Source: JBDKVA01 sp039679375
GTDB taxonomy: Bacteria; Bacillota; Clostridia; Acetivibrionales; DTU013
Direction: 5' to 3'
DNA: 64,000 nt
NCBI GenBank assembly: GCA_039679375.1
Contig: JBDKVA010000065.1
Coordinates: forward strand, 1-64,000
The notes below the pieces were generated by a model. That model worked only from the letters and a program-made list of their open reading frames with translations. It was not told the origin of the DNA and did no database searches. Each line of letters starts with the position of its first letter. Positions within the stretch are counted from its first letter, which is position 1. The translations under genes and the position numbers were made by a program. Below are positions 44,646 through 54,029 of the stretch, in pieces.

Positions 44646-45502
44646 GCTTTTTCACCTCGTTTAAGAATCCTGTCCATTGATTTGGATGTATTATAAATCA
44701 ACTGATCCGGATAATGCTTGTAGAACGGTGCTGGAGGTATCATTTCCGCTGTAACATAACTGTTATATCCAATGTTCAATAGATTCTCAATTACCGCAGG
44801 GTAGTTAACATCCCCGGACAGCAGATCCACAAATCCGGCAGCGCTTCCAACATCTCTCCGGTAATCCTTAAAATGTACTTTCTTTATGCGGTTTCCAAGA
44901 ATTTTCACCCATTGTTCCGGATAACCGGTATTAACCACATTACCCACATCCAGATACGCACCGGCATATGGTGAACCGATACTATCAATAAAAGACCTCA
45001 TTTCAAGCGGAGAAAGCAGAAATTTATTCCATACATTTTCCAGGCCTATCGAAACCTTCCTTGCTTCAGAATACTTCACCAATTCTTTTATCGCTTTAAA
45101 AGCCCGTTCATAAGCGACATCATAATCCACAACTTCACAGCCGGGAATAAAATCAACACCGACCGCACCCGGAACGACCAGTATCGTATCCACTCCAAGA
45201 AGCGCAGCAGCATCCAGCTGCTTTATCGCAATCAACATGGCTTTTTCCCTCAGACCGCTCTTCTCACTCGTAAAGGAGTAAGACCAATAAAGTCCTGTAG
45301 CCAGGCTGCTGATCTCAATACCCTCCTTCTCGGCAAGCATCCTGTAGCTTACAATTTCATCTTCATTACTTTCAAGGCTCATGGGGCCATTCTCGTTCAA
45401 GGCTAGTTCGATACCCTCGAAGCCTGCACTGCCCGCAAGTTTTATGCAATCCTGTATTGGCATGTCATTCGGAAAAGACCATATGCTGATGCCTTTTTTC
45501 AT
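44642..45502 (-). CDS. Sugar phosphate isomerase/epimerase (xylose isomerase-like TIM barrel)
   Basis: A 286-residue cytosolic TIM-barrel protein of the AP-endonuclease 2/xylose isomerase-like family. Metal-site residues expected for the family are in GFEGIELALNE, VSIGLENVWNKF, GAYLDVGNVV, KKVHFKDYR and YVTAEMIPP. It probably epimerises or isomerises a keto-sugar made by the coupled dehydrogenase. GGGGG precedes the ATG at 45502. It is divergent from an AraC regulator, which likely controls the pair. Confidence 0.88.
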   Translation of the reverse strand: MKKGISIWSFPNDMPIQDCIKLAGSAGFEGIELALNENGPMSLESNEDEIVSYRMLAEKEGIEISSLATGLYWSYSFTSEKSGLREKAMLIAIKQLDAAALLGVDTILVVPGAVGVDFIPGCEVVDYDVAYERAFKAIKELVKYSEARKVSIGLENVWNKFLLSPLEMRSFIDSIGSPYAGAYLDVGNVVNTGYPEQWVKILGNRIKKVHFKDYRRDVGSAAGFVDLLSGDVNYPAVIENLLNIGYNSYVTAEMIPPAPFYKHYPDQLIYNTSKSMDRILKRGEKA

Positions 45503-45674
45503 ACCATCAACCCCCTATAACCTTGTATTTAAATATGTTTTCGTGGATTTATAAATATTATAAGCCTTTCCAAAAGATAAGTATTTAGCTCAAAAGTCGG
45601 TTTTTTTAACACTTTCAATCACTAAAAATTTACTGTATTATAAAATGAGAAACGACAAGTCAGGAGACGATATC

Positions 45675-46562
45675 ATGGAATTTACGAAAATAGTTCTGAA
45701 GGAAGAACTACAAGTAAAACGTATTGTTTCGCTCCATTACTTTGAATTTGCGAAGGATTTTATTTTCGAAGGAGAGAAGCATGATTTCTGGGAATTTTTA
45801 TATGTAGACAAAGGTGAAGCTGAAGTTATGGCAGGCGAATCAGGATACAGGTTAAAACAGGGCGACATTATCTTCCATAAGCCTGATGAATTCCATAGTG
45901 TATGGGCAAATAAAAAAATCGCGCCCAATCTTGTCGTTATTGCATTCGAATGCAAATCCGAAAAGATGAAATATTTCGAGCATAAAATATATAGTCTGGG
46001 CGATACTGAAAGAAATGACCTTGCAATTATAATAAGTGAAGGTTTTAAAGCATTCCTGCCGCCTCTTGACATGCCAAAAATAAATACTCTGAAAAAGAAG
46101 CCCGGATCCACTTTCGGTTGTGAACAATTAATTAAGATTTATCTTGAACTTCTTCTCATAAACCTTGTAAGGAACGGCAGCTATCGTGAAAATAAGAACA
46201 GGCTCTCATCCAGTGCCAGACAACGGACAGAGGATGATATTATTAGAAGAATAAATACTTTTATGGCAGATAATATATCCTCTAATCTAACATTGGATCA
46301 AATATGCCATTTCTTAAATATGGGAAAGACACATTTAAAAACAATATTCAAAAATAAAACCGGAATGGGGACTCTGGAGTATTTTAAGATGATGAAAATT
46401 GAACAGGCAAAAATTCATATTAGGGAAGAGCAGCAAAATCTTACCGAGATTTCCGAAAAATTGGGATACAGCAGTATCCACAGCTTTTCAAGACATTTTA
46501 AGTGCGTGACCGGTATGTCACCCTCTGAATATGCAAAATCCATAAAATCAAAACTGCTTTAA
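45675..46562 (+). CDS. AraC family transcriptional regulator
   Basis: The 295-residue regulator has an N-terminal cupin sensor (HDFWEFLYVDKGEAEVMAGE, then LKQGDIIFHKPDEFHSVW) and a C-terminal AraC double helix-turn-helix. The HTH reads LTLDQICHFLNMGKTHLKTI and LTEISEKLGYSSIHSFSRHF, ending FKCVTGMSPSEYAKS. The ATG at 45675 has CAGGAG eight bases upstream and starts the family alignment. It is transcribed divergently from the isomerase/dehydrogenase pair across a 172-bp intergenic region and is the likely sugar-responsive regulator of that pair. Its effector is unknown. Confidence 0.9.
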   Translation: MEFTKIVLKEELQVKRIVSLHYFEFAKDFIFEGEKHDFWEFLYVDKGEAEVMAGESGYRLKQGDIIFHKPDEFHSVWANKKIAPNLVVIAFECKSEKMKYFEHKIYSLGDTERNDLAIIISEGFKAFLPPLDMPKINTLKKKPGSTFGCEQLIKIYLELLLINLVRNGSYRENKNRLSSSARQRTEDDIIRRINTFMADNISSNLTLDQICHFLNMGKTHLKTIFKNKTGMGTLEYFKMMKIEQAKIHIREEQQNLTEISEKLGYSSIHSFSRHFKCVTGMSPSEYAKSIKSKLL

Positions 46563-46706
46563 TGTCATGACCGATATCTGTATTACTATCCCATTACAAT
46601 ATGTTTAAAAAAAATTTAATTGACAGGTATTTTCAATATGCTTGTAGAAGTATTTTGTCGAAATATAATTTAAACGCTGTTTTTATGGCCAGGACAAAAG
46701 GAGCAT

Positions 46707-49694
46707 ATGATGAAATACTTACTGAAGACAATGATTTCGATGTTGATAATTTTTATTCTCCCGTTAACTATTACCTCCACCATAGGAAGTGATTTCGGGC
46801 AGGATGCTATACACGCCGTTCCGGTTTCAGGTAATGCCCTTGCAGTTTCCGGTATCATGAATAATACAGCGCCCTCATATACCGGTACCACCGGAAAAGA
46901 AGACATGCGCGGTCTTTGGGTTGCCTCGGTTGTCAATATCGATTACCCGTCGAAGCCGACTGCCGATCCGGAGCTCCTGAAAAGTGAAGCCTTAAAAATA
47001 CTGGATGATGCAGTCAAAATGGGTATGAACGCCGTATTTCTGCAGGTGCGGCCAACAGCAGACGCTTTTTATAAGTCCGGCTGCTACCCCTGGTCCAAGT
47101 ATCTGACCGGTATTCAGGGAAAAGCGCCGGACAATGGCTTTGATCCACTGGCCTACTGGATAACCGAGGCTCACAACCGGGGTATTGAGCTGCATGCCTG
47201 GGTCAATCCGTACAGGATCACAAAGAAAACAGCCGCCGAAGCAAATCCTGCTTTAACCGACCTGTATTCTACCCACCCTGCCCGGCTGCATCCCGAATGG
47301 GTGGTGAAATACTCCGACAACAACCTTTATTTCAACCCCGGCATACCGGAGGTGCAAAATTTTATAGTAAACAGCGTGCTCGAAATCATCAACAATTATG
47401 ATGTGGACGGGATCCATTTTGACGACTATTTCTATCCGGGTAAAAATTTTGACGACGCCAAAACTTATGCTGTCTACGGAAGGGAGTATACAGATATTGG
47501 AGAATGGCGCAGAGCCAACGTAAACAAGCTTTTGACCGACGTATCAAAGGCGATCAGGGCTACCGGCAAAAATATACGTTTTGGCGTGAGTCCTTTCGGT
47601 ATCTGGGCAAACAAATCCACAAACCCGCTCGGCAGCGATACCAAAGGCCTTGAGTCCAATTACGACCATTACGCCGATTCTAGAAAATGGGTAAAAGATG
47701 GCATCATCGACTATATTGCTCCGCAAATCTACTGGAATATCGGTTATTCAGCCGCCGATTACAGTAAGCTTCTGACCTGGTGGAAGGATGTCGTCAGCGG
47801 CACCAATGTAGACCTGTACATTGGCCAGGCAGCTTACAAAGCCTGCAATTCAAGCTCTGCCAGCGCCTGGTACGGCGTTGCCGAGATCGAGAAACAATTG
47901 CTGCTGAACGAAAAAACTCAGGAAGTAAAAGGCAGCATATTTTATAATTATAAATCACTGGCGGATAATCCCGGGCTCGGTGCAACAATAAGAGCGATCT
48001 ACGATAAGCAGGACGGCAAAACCATTATTACACCCGTAACCGTTTCAAGGCCGTCTTCGAACATTAAAACAAGCTACAGCAAATACTACCTGAATGGCGC
48101 CTCCGATCCCGGAAAGCCTCTTTATCTGAACGGCGAGCCTGTTGAAAACCGCTCGTCCAAGGGTTATTTCGGGCTGCTTGTTTCGCTTAAGGAGGGCAGC
48201 AATATATTTACCTTCTCTCAAGATGGTTCATATGCGGCTCGCGTTATATACAGAACAACCGGCTCCACCGCACAGGTTAAGATGAGTTCGGCCGATATCA
48301 CGGCTTCTTCTGTATTTCCGCAGTCTCAGGAATACAGGATGCCAGGCGAGAAAATCACCCTGTCCTGCCAGGCGCCGACAGGTTCGAAAGTTACTGTTAA
48401 AATAGGCGGCAAAACCTATGCCATGAAGTCTTCTGCCTCCTCATCCTCAGGCAGCAGCCTGTATCCGGCCAGATATACCTACACCTACACCATACCTTCT
48501 TATAGCGGTACACCGAGGAATATAGATCTAGGAGTACCTGCGTATACAATGAATTATAAAGGAACGGTAAAGACCCGTAAGGCGCCGGCTAAAATCGGGG
48601 TAATCATGAAAGGTTCACCCTTTTATGCCGAGGTCTCCAAGGAAGATATCGATACCTACAAAACAGCCAATTCGTCCAACGGCGCCGCATATGAGCTCCG
48701 CAAGGGAATGGTCGACTATGTTACAGGGATGACAGGCAGTTACGCCCGACTGTCATCAGGACTCTGGGTAAGAAAGACCAGCGTTGCAACATATTCTTCA
48801 AAGGCGGGCCTTAGTCCGGCAGTAAAAACTGCCGTCTACAATACAGGCGCGAAGTGGGATACACTCAAGCTTGATTATTCCTCCTCACTTGCTGCAACAT
48901 CTGCGTTTGACGGCAGCAAGCTGACCATCAGCATATCCGCAGCTACTTCGGGCGTTATTTCGAAGCTTCCTGCAGATTCACTGTTTTCGTCCGTCACCTT
49001 CAATAAAAAAGACTCTTATGGCCAATATGTTCTTGTATTAAAACCCGGACAGACGATCGACGGTTATTATATTGAAAAAACGGCTTCCGGCATCCTGCTT
49101 CATGTCAAGAGGCATGCCAAGGCAGCCGCCGGCGGGAGCCCTCTTAAGGGCATAACCATTATGCTTGACCCGGGGCATGGCGGAAGCGATACCGGCGCAA
49201 TCGGGCCGCTTGGGCTAAATTATGCGGAAGAAACAATCAACCTCAATACAGCGCTCAAACTGCGCAAAGAGCTTGAAGCACTTGGCGCAAAAGTGCTTAT
49301 GACCAGGACAACTGATGTAACACTGTCTCTCTCCGACAGGCTTACAGCCTCGAGGAACGCTCTCCCGGACATGTTCCTGTCGATACATGCCAACAGTATG
49401 GAGGATAATGTTGATATTTCCAGGATTGACGGGTTCTCCGTCCATTATAAGGAGACGCTGGCTGCGCCACTGTCTGAGATATTGCTGGATCAAGCTGTTA
49501 AAATCGGCCGTACAAAAAAAGGTATCCGGTATGACAATTTCTATGTGGTCAGGGGAACCTGGACTCCATCCATGCTGATTGAGAATGGATTTGTACCAAA
49601 CCCGAATGAATTCGAGCTTCTGACCAGCGATAATGAGCAGACGAAGCTTGCAAAGAGCCTTGCCGAAGGAATCGCACAATATTTCGCGCCATGA
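46707..49694 (+). CDS. Secreted family-10-like glycosidase (DUF187) fused to amidase_3 domain
   Basis: The 995-residue secreted protein has a hydrophobic N-terminal signal (about 1-25) and a GHL10/DUF187 hydrolase domain (about 65-370: MRGLWVASVVNIDYPS, LHAWVNPYRITKK, DVDGIHFDDYFYPG). A long Ser/Thr-rich middle part with possible SH3- or AMIN-like units (about 450-810) follows. The C-terminal zinc N-acetylmuramoyl-L-alanine amidase_3 domain (about 815-995) has zinc ligands visible in LDPGHGGSD, FLSIHAN and the catalytic Glu in LIENGF. It should cut peptidoglycan glycan and stem-peptide bonds in the wall. AAAGGAG precedes the two adjacent ATGs at 46707 and 46710; the second has better spacing. 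Confidence 0.9.
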   Translation: MMKYLLKTMISMLIIFILPLTITSTIGSDFGQDAIHAVPVSGNALAVSGIMNNTAPSYTGTTGKEDMRGLWVASVVNIDYPSKPTADPELLKSEALKILDDAVKMGMNAVFLQVRPTADAFYKSGCYPWSKYLTGIQGKAPDNGFDPLAYWITEAHNRGIELHAWVNPYRITKKTAAEANPALTDLYSTHPARLHPEWVVKYSDNNLYFNPGIPEVQNFIVNSVLEIINNYDVDGIHFDDYFYPGKNFDDAKTYAVYGREYTDIGEWRRANVNKLLTDVSKAIRATGKNIRFGVSPFGIWANKSTNPLGSDTKGLESNYDHYADSRKWVKDGIIDYIAPQIYWNIGYSAADYSKLLTWWKDVVSGTNVDLYIGQAAYKACNSSSASAWYGVAEIEKQLLLNEKTQEVKGSIFYNYKSLADNPGLGATIRAIYDKQDGKTIITPVTVSRPSSNIKTSYSKYYLNGASDPGKPLYLNGEPVENRSSKGYFGLLVSLKEGSNIFTFSQDGSYAARVIYRTTGSTAQVKMSSADITASSVFPQSQEYRMPGEKITLSCQAPTGSKVTVKIGGKTYAMKSSASSSSGSSLYPARYTYTYTIPSYSGTPRNIDLGVPAYTMNYKGTVKTRKAPAKIGVIMKGSPFYAEVSKEDIDTYKTANSSNGAAYELRKGMVDYVTGMTGSYARLSSGLWVRKTSVATYSSKAGLSPAVKTAVYNTGAKWDTLKLDYSSSLAATSAFDGSKLTISISAATSGVISKLPADSLFSSVTFNKKDSYGQYVLVLKPGQTIDGYYIEKTASGILLHVKRHAKAAAGGSPLKGITIMLDPGHGGSDTGAIGPLGLNYAEETINLNTALKLRKELEALGAKVLMTRTTDVTLSLSDRLTASRNALPDMFLSIHANSMEDNVDISRIDGFSVHYKETLAAPLSEILLDQAVKIGRTKKGIRYDNFYVVRGTWTPSMLIENGFVPNPNEFELLTSDNEQTKLAKSLAEGIAQYFAP

Positions 49695-49776
49695 TTTTAA
49701 TTATTTGTCATAACAGACAGTGATATGCCATGAAGAGCGGATTTAAATGTGCAATTTTCGCCTAATCTCCTTCCCG

Positions 49777-49968
49777 TTACTCGTCCTGGAGCTGCAATGC
49801 GCCCATCGGGCAATATTTTACACATTTAGCACATCTGATGCAAATATCATTATCAACCGCAGGAGCATGAAACCCCTGTTGTTTCAATGCTCCTGCAGGG
49901 CACACCCTGATGGACGGGCAAGGGTGGTTCTGGGGACATCTATTTTTAACTACAATTAATTTTTTCAT
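49777..49968 (-). CDS. Small [4Fe-4S] ferredoxin-like protein
   Basis: The 63-residue protein has a complete cluster motif CIRCAKCVKYCP in its second half and a second, spaced Cys set (CPQNHPCPSIRVCPAGAL) in the first half. Together they are compatible with two [4Fe-4S] clusters. The first set is of the pattern found in small clostridial proteins annotated as 4Fe-4S binding domain proteins. The ATG at 49968 has AGGTGA upstream; a longer in-frame start at 50013 is less likely. It is convergent with the amidase gene and divergent from the GntR operon; its redox partner is unknown. Confidence 0.82.
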   Translation of the reverse strand: MKKLIVVKNRCPQNHPCPSIRVCPAGALKQQGFHAPAVDNDICIRCAKCVKYCPMGALQLQDE

Positions 49969-50107
49969 AACATCACCTAATCTTTCTATAATGATTACCT
50001 TGCTGAATATCATATTACTAATTTTATGAATATCTTTTTATTAATATATTCGAATATACCACTTGTAAAAGATAATTGTCAATGTTAAAAATTATTCATT
50101 AATTGTA

Positions 50108-50155
50108 TTGACATATGACTTCTTTTGTTGTATAGTTAGTTACATAAGTAATTAA
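50108..50155 (+). promoter_or_regulatory. Promoter and YtrA-type operator of the GntR/ABC operon
   Basis: TTGACA (50108-50113), a 17-base spacer and TATAGT (50131-50136) form a near-consensus promoter. Overlapping the end of the -10 is an inverted repeat TTAGTTAC-ATAA-GTAATTAA (50136-50155; seven of eight arm bases match). That is a good site for a GntR/YtrA repressor blocking transcription start. The regulator gene begins 100 bases downstream. Confidence 0.75.
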
Positions 50156-50254
50156 CCGCATGACCAGTGTACTAAATGACTAATCAATTGAGAAAAGCTA
50201 ATCAACAAAGCAGTAACAATATGGCTAAATATCACAAGATTGGAGGTGCAAAAA

Positions 50255-50629
50255 TTGAAGCTGGATTTTAATAACGAAAAATCAATCTATCTTCAGATCG
50301 CAGAAAACATTGAAGATGACATCATAAAGGGCACCATCGAAGAAGAAACACAGATCCCTTCAACCAACCAGATGGCTGTCATTTACAAGATCAATCCTGC
50401 AACCGCGGGCAAGGGAATAAACATATTGGTAGACCGCGGAATCCTTTACAAGAAAAGAGGCATAGGTATGTTTGTAGCAAGCGGGGCAAAACAGGTGATC
50501 CGGGAAACACGCAAAAACAGTTTTTATGAAAAATACATCTTATCCCTTATGGACGAAGCAAAAAAACTCGGTATCGGTACGGATGAATTGATAAATATGA
50601 TCAAAAAGGGGGTTAAGACTAATGAGTGA
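50255..50629 (+). CDS. GntR family transcriptional regulator, YtrA subfamily
   Basis: The 124-residue repressor has the short YtrA-type form: an N-terminal GntR winged helix (SIYLQIAENIEDDIIKGTI, IPSTNQMAVIYKINPATAGK) and a small dimerisation tail of about 40 residues. The TTG at 50255 has GGAGGTG six bases upstream, which decides the start; the upstream TTG at 50240 lies before that site. It overlaps the ABC ATPase gene by eight bases. YtrA repressors typically control their own operon with the ABC transporter in response to cell-envelope stress; the strong promoter with an overlapping dyad supports this. Confidence 0.88.
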   Translation: MKLDFNNEKSIYLQIAENIEDDIIKGTIEEETQIPSTNQMAVIYKINPATAGKGINILVDRGILYKKRGIGMFVASGAKQVIRETRKNSFYEKYILSLMDEAKKLGIGTDELINMIKKGVKTNE

Positions 50630-51494
50630 GGTTGTACTTGAAACAAATATGCTCAATAAAAGCTACGGAACCGTTAATGCTGTCAAAGATTTTTCTGTCA
50701 GACTGGAAGAAAATAAGATATATGGCCTGTTGGGACGTAACGGAGCCGGTAAAACAACATTTCTAAACCTGATTTCATCAAGGATATTCGCAGACAGCGG
50801 CGAGATCAGGCTATTCGGTCAAAATGCCGTTGAAAATCAGGATGTGCTTTCAAAGGTATGCTATATGCCTGAAAAAAATCTTTTTATCCCGGGTATGCGT
50901 GTTACGGAAATCATCCGGTCTGCAGCCGCATTCTATGAACACTTTGATGAAAAATATGCGGATCAGCTTTGTGCAAAATTCGATCTTAATATGAAAAAGA
51001 AGTACAAATCGCTCTCAAGAGGTTTTGAATCCATACTCAGAGTCGTGATAGGCCTCGCTTCCAGGACTCCTGTAACAATATTCGACGAACCTGTCCTTGG
51101 ACTCGACGCCGCAGTCCGGGATCTGTTTTACAAGGAACTGATCGAAGATTATGTCAAATACCCGCGCACTTTTATCGTATCAACGCATCTGATTGAAGAA
51201 TCCGCGGATGTTTTTGAGGAAGCGCTCATTATGAAGGAAGGCGTATTGGTAGAGCAGCTGCCCGTTGAAGAATTAAAGGAAAAGGCACGGTATGTTTCCG
51301 GGAAAGCCGACATTGTTGATAAAGCGGTTGATGGCCTGAAGGTCGTTCATAGTGAAATGATCGGGAATGTTAAGGTAAGCGCTGTCTATGAGAAGCTGAC
51401 CGAGGAAAAGCTGAAGAAGCTTTCAGACTTTGAAGTTGACATATCGCCTATCCCGGTGCAGAAGCTGTTTATTTATATGACAAATAATCATTAA
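50622..51494 (+). CDS. ABC transporter ATP-binding protein (YtrB-like)
   Basis: The 290-residue ATPase has Walker A GRNGAGKTT, a degenerate signature SLSRGFESI in place of LSGGQ, Walker B VTIFDEPVLGLD and the switch His in STHLIEES. The altered signature is typical of YtrB-type ATPases. The C-terminal 80 residues are a small accessory domain. It partners with the membrane protein gene that follows 13 bases later and is coupled to the repressor gene by overlap. GGGGG precedes the ATG at 50622. Confidence 0.9.
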   Translation: MSEVVLETNMLNKSYGTVNAVKDFSVRLEENKIYGLLGRNGAGKTTFLNLISSRIFADSGEIRLFGQNAVENQDVLSKVCYMPEKNLFIPGMRVTEIIRSAAAFYEHFDEKYADQLCAKFDLNMKKKYKSLSRGFESILRVVIGLASRTPVTIFDEPVLGLDAAVRDLFYKELIEDYVKYPRTFIVSTHLIEESADVFEEALIMKEGVLVEQLPVEELKEKARYVSGKADIVDKAVDGLKVVHSEMIGNVKVSAVYEKLTEEKLKKLSDFEVDISPIPVQKLFIYMTNNH

Positions 51495-51507
51495 GGAGGG
51501 AATTAAA

Positions 51508-52227
51508 GTGAACAGATTAAAAAAATGTATCGATTTTCAAATGAAAAGTATGATCAAAACAACAATTATATTCATATGCATATATATACTTGTATGCGCT
51601 GTATTATTACTGTTTATAAGTCCGTCTATCAATGGTGGTTTTAATTCGGGTTTTTATATAGGATGCGCTGTTTTTATTTTCGTTTACGTGATAGCAGGCT
51701 ACAGGGAGAACTTCAATTATCTGCTGATGTTCTCCAACACAAGAAAAAATATTTTCTTTTCATCCGCAGTTGCATTTGCTGCAATGTCCATATTTTTAGC
51801 AGTAGTTTCGATACTTTCCATACAATTGGATGGCGTCCTTGCCAGGTTATTTGAGTTCGGCGGTAACAGTCATTATGGCCTTATCACCCTTATGTACAAC
51901 GACTCCAATATGGCTGCCGAATTTTTATGGTTTACTGCATTCTTTATCCTGATATGCTCATTTTCAATGCTTTACAGTTCTCTGGCATATAAATTGGGAA
52001 AAATATTTATCACTTTTTTCTGGATTTGCTTTGGGATCTCATGGGTTGTTTTGCCAGCCGCTTCAGGTATTGACGGAGCATCTACATTCTTCAACACACT
52101 AAAAGCTTACTTTTGCGTAGGTGTGCCGAATGGAATCCTGCTTGCTCCCGTAAATTTCGCAATTACGGCAGTTATCCTCGGCGCGGTTGCTTATGTGATA
52201 TCCTCACGCCAGTCCCAGACTGCATGA
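51508..52227 (+). CDS. ABC transporter membrane protein, YtrC/D-like
   Basis: A 239-residue integral membrane protein with six hydrophobic helices and a basic N-terminus (MNRLKKCIDFQMKSM). It has no motif of its own; the permease role is inferred from its place after the ATPase gene and from the topology. It starts at a GTG with AAGGAGG upstream. It is the last gene of the three-gene unit and is followed by a hairpin. Confidence 0.8.
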   Translation: MNRLKKCIDFQMKSMIKTTIIFICIYILVCAVLLLFISPSINGGFNSGFYIGCAVFIFVYVIAGYRENFNYLLMFSNTRKNIFFSSAVAFAAMSIFLAVVSILSIQLDGVLARLFEFGGNSHYGLITLMYNDSNMAAEFLWFTAFFILICSFSMLYSSLAYKLGKIFITFFWICFGISWVVLPAASGIDGASTFFNTLKAYFCVGVPNGILLAPVNFAITAVILGAVAYVISSRQSQTA

Positions 52228-52260
52228 ACCCAAATTAATCCGCATTTTTTGTTTTAATAT

Positions 52261-52311
52261 CAGAGTGTTGGTCAAACTTTAAAACATCATGATGAAGTTT
52301 ACAGCACTCTG
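52261..52311 (+). terminator. Candidate terminator hairpin of the GntR/ABC operon
   Basis: CAGAGTG (52261-52267) pairs with CACTCTG (52305-52311), and an inner AAACTT/AAGTTT pair strengthens the stem. The following sequence GGCTATTTTCAATTTTA is only moderately T-rich, so termination efficiency is uncertain. Confidence 0.5.
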
Positions 52312-52324
52312 GCTATTTTCAATT

Positions 52325-52696
52325 TTACCTTTGATTTCCTTTTTCATTAAATTTTTTTCTTAACTCAATTTCAGTAAGAACAATCGATAAGCACAAGCCT
52401 GCCAGCTGAATACCGGTTATAATAATGACAACCCAGCCAAGAGTGCTTATATCGCTGTTCTTAAAGGCAAATAACAGTGCGGCAGATAACATACACAAGA
52501 GTATTGACATGAATAGCCAGACCTTCGCTGTATATTTGTGCGCAAAGTCCCATGTTTCCTTGCTTTTCATAGATGTGCTTGTCCTGTACCCATATAGCAT
52601 GTTAATATTTTCAGGCGGATGCTTCTTCCACAGCAATCCAAAACCTATCATTACCGCGGGAAGCAATAATATTATAATAAAGAAAAATATGAACAT
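52325..52696 (-). CDS. SdpI/YhfL family membrane protein
   Basis: A 123-residue membrane protein with three hydrophobic helices and the family motif PPENINMLYGYRTSTSMKSKETW between the first and second helix. SdpI in Bacillus gives immunity to a toxin; most homologues have unknown roles. GGGGG precedes the ATG at 52696. It ends about 100 bp from the convergent ABC operon and opens a run of small minus-strand genes. Confidence 0.85.
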   Translation of the reverse strand: MFIFFFIIILLLPAVMIGFGLLWKKHPPENINMLYGYRTSTSMKSKETWDFAHKYTAKVWLFMSILLCMLSAALLFAFKNSDISTLGWVVIIITGIQLAGLCLSIVLTEIELRKKFNEKGNQR

Positions 52697-52825
52697 GATA
52701 AGTCACCCCCGACGAATCACCGATACCTAACAGCTCTGCTTTCGTGCCTGCGCTGAAATATTGCGGCTGATCACCCGACTCTTCTTCAATATCTTATAAG
52801 CAGGATAAGGTCTGTCATATTTTTC

Positions 52826-53023
52826 TTACATGTATCTTCTCTTAAATACTGCAATGACATATCTTGACTGACCCTGGCTCATATTTGTGTCAAAGCATGT
52901 TACCAATTCCCATCCTTCTCTTCCGGAATCATTAAGTTCGCTTTGGAAAGACTGCAAATCAAGGATTCCCCCCATAAATCCTTTTGCTTCAAATTGAACC
53001 GTTTTATATTCCCATTTATCCAT
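52826..53023 (-). CDS. DUF4177 domain protein
   Basis: The 65-residue protein matches the small DUF4177 family: it starts KWEYKTVQFEAKG and contains LNDSGREGWELVTCF followed by the basic end VIAVFKRRY. The function is unknown; it is cytosolic with a mixed alpha/beta pattern. AAAGGGGG lies upstream of the ATG at 53023. Confidence 0.85.
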   Translation of the reverse strand: MDKWEYKTVQFEAKGFMGGILDLQSFQSELNDSGREGWELVTCFDTNMSQGQSRYVIAVFKRRYM

Positions 53024-53101
53024 TTCCTAATCCCCCTTTATTTCTATACATTTCTCCGCTTTTACTTCAAAATTTCAGGTCATAAAAACCGTTTTATAAT
53101 C

Positions 53102-53941
53102 CTAACCTTGAACTCTTTCTAAAAACTCACCAAAATAGTTGTAGAATTCTTCTTTATTCCCTAAATGAACATTATGGTTGGGATGTGAAACCTCACGTGC
53201 AAGGCAGTTGGAGATAAGAGACTGCATTTTGGCAAAATCTTCGTCCGGTACTGCACCGCTTCCTTTTGCCCTGATTAATAATACTGGACACTTAATGCGC
53301 GGCAGCAGATGAAACCAATTTTCATCATGCGCAATATTAGTAGCCATAGCCTGAGAGCTGAACAACATTTGATATCCCTCTACAGTCTCTGTCAGGCTAT
53401 TCATGAAATATTGGCAGCTCAGGTCTGAACCCATGGCCTGCCTGATATAATCTTTTGCTTCATTCAAACTTGAAAATGGCAACGGCCAATCTTTTGTCAG
53501 TGGATCAATGGCTGATATCTGATCCGGCATTAACATGTTTGGCTTATCCGGACCTGACGCAGATTTATCAAGAATAGCCAATGCTTTTACGAACCCTGGA
53601 TATAGCGCTGATAAATACCCTGCCACCCGTCCCCCCATCGAATGTCCTACTAAAATAACGGAGTCTATATCTAAATAATCCAAAAGCTCAATCATGTCCT
53701 CAGCCATTTCTTCCGCTGTATATTTTGATATCGGTTTGCCGCTCAAACCGTGGCCTCTCTGGTCTGGTGCGATGATTCTATACTGTTTTCCATAATGCTG
53801 TATAAAGTCGTACCAGGTTTCAGCTCTGCCCCATCTGCCATGCAGGCAAAGAATAACGGGGCCTTCAGTTTTCGTATCAAAATAAAATATGTCCACATTC
53901 TTGAGCCTGATAATATTTCTATGGATTTTTACCCTATCCAT
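53102..53941 (-). CDS. Alpha/beta hydrolase
   Basis: The 279-residue alpha/beta-fold hydrolase has the oxyanion segment LCLHGRWGRAETW (about 30-43), nucleophile elbow VGHSMGGRVAG (Ser near 100), likely acid Asp in GAVPDEDFAKM and catalytic His in SHPNHNVHLGNKE. There is no signal peptide, so it is an intracellular esterase or lactonase-like enzyme with an unknown substrate. GAGGAGG precedes the ATG at 53941. The gene stands alone with about 80 bp on each side. Confidence 0.9.
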   Translation of the reverse strand: MDRVKIHRNIIRLKNVDIFYFDTKTEGPVILCLHGRWGRAETWYDFIQHYGKQYRIIAPDQRGHGLSGKPISKYTAEEMAEDMIELLDYLDIDSVILVGHSMGGRVAGYLSALYPGFVKALAILDKSASGPDKPNMLMPDQISAIDPLTKDWPLPFSSLNEAKDYIRQAMGSDLSCQYFMNSLTETVEGYQMLFSSQAMATNIAHDENWFHLLPRIKCPVLLIRAKGSGAVPDEDFAKMQSLISNCLAREVSHPNHNVHLGNKEEFYNYFGEFLERVQG

Positions 53942-54029
53942 GCTGTTCCTCCTCTGTTCCGCTATTGCTGCTGTATAATAACCATCAAAAGATTATACTT
54001 GCCTTTGTAGCATTTCTTATAGCCATTTT

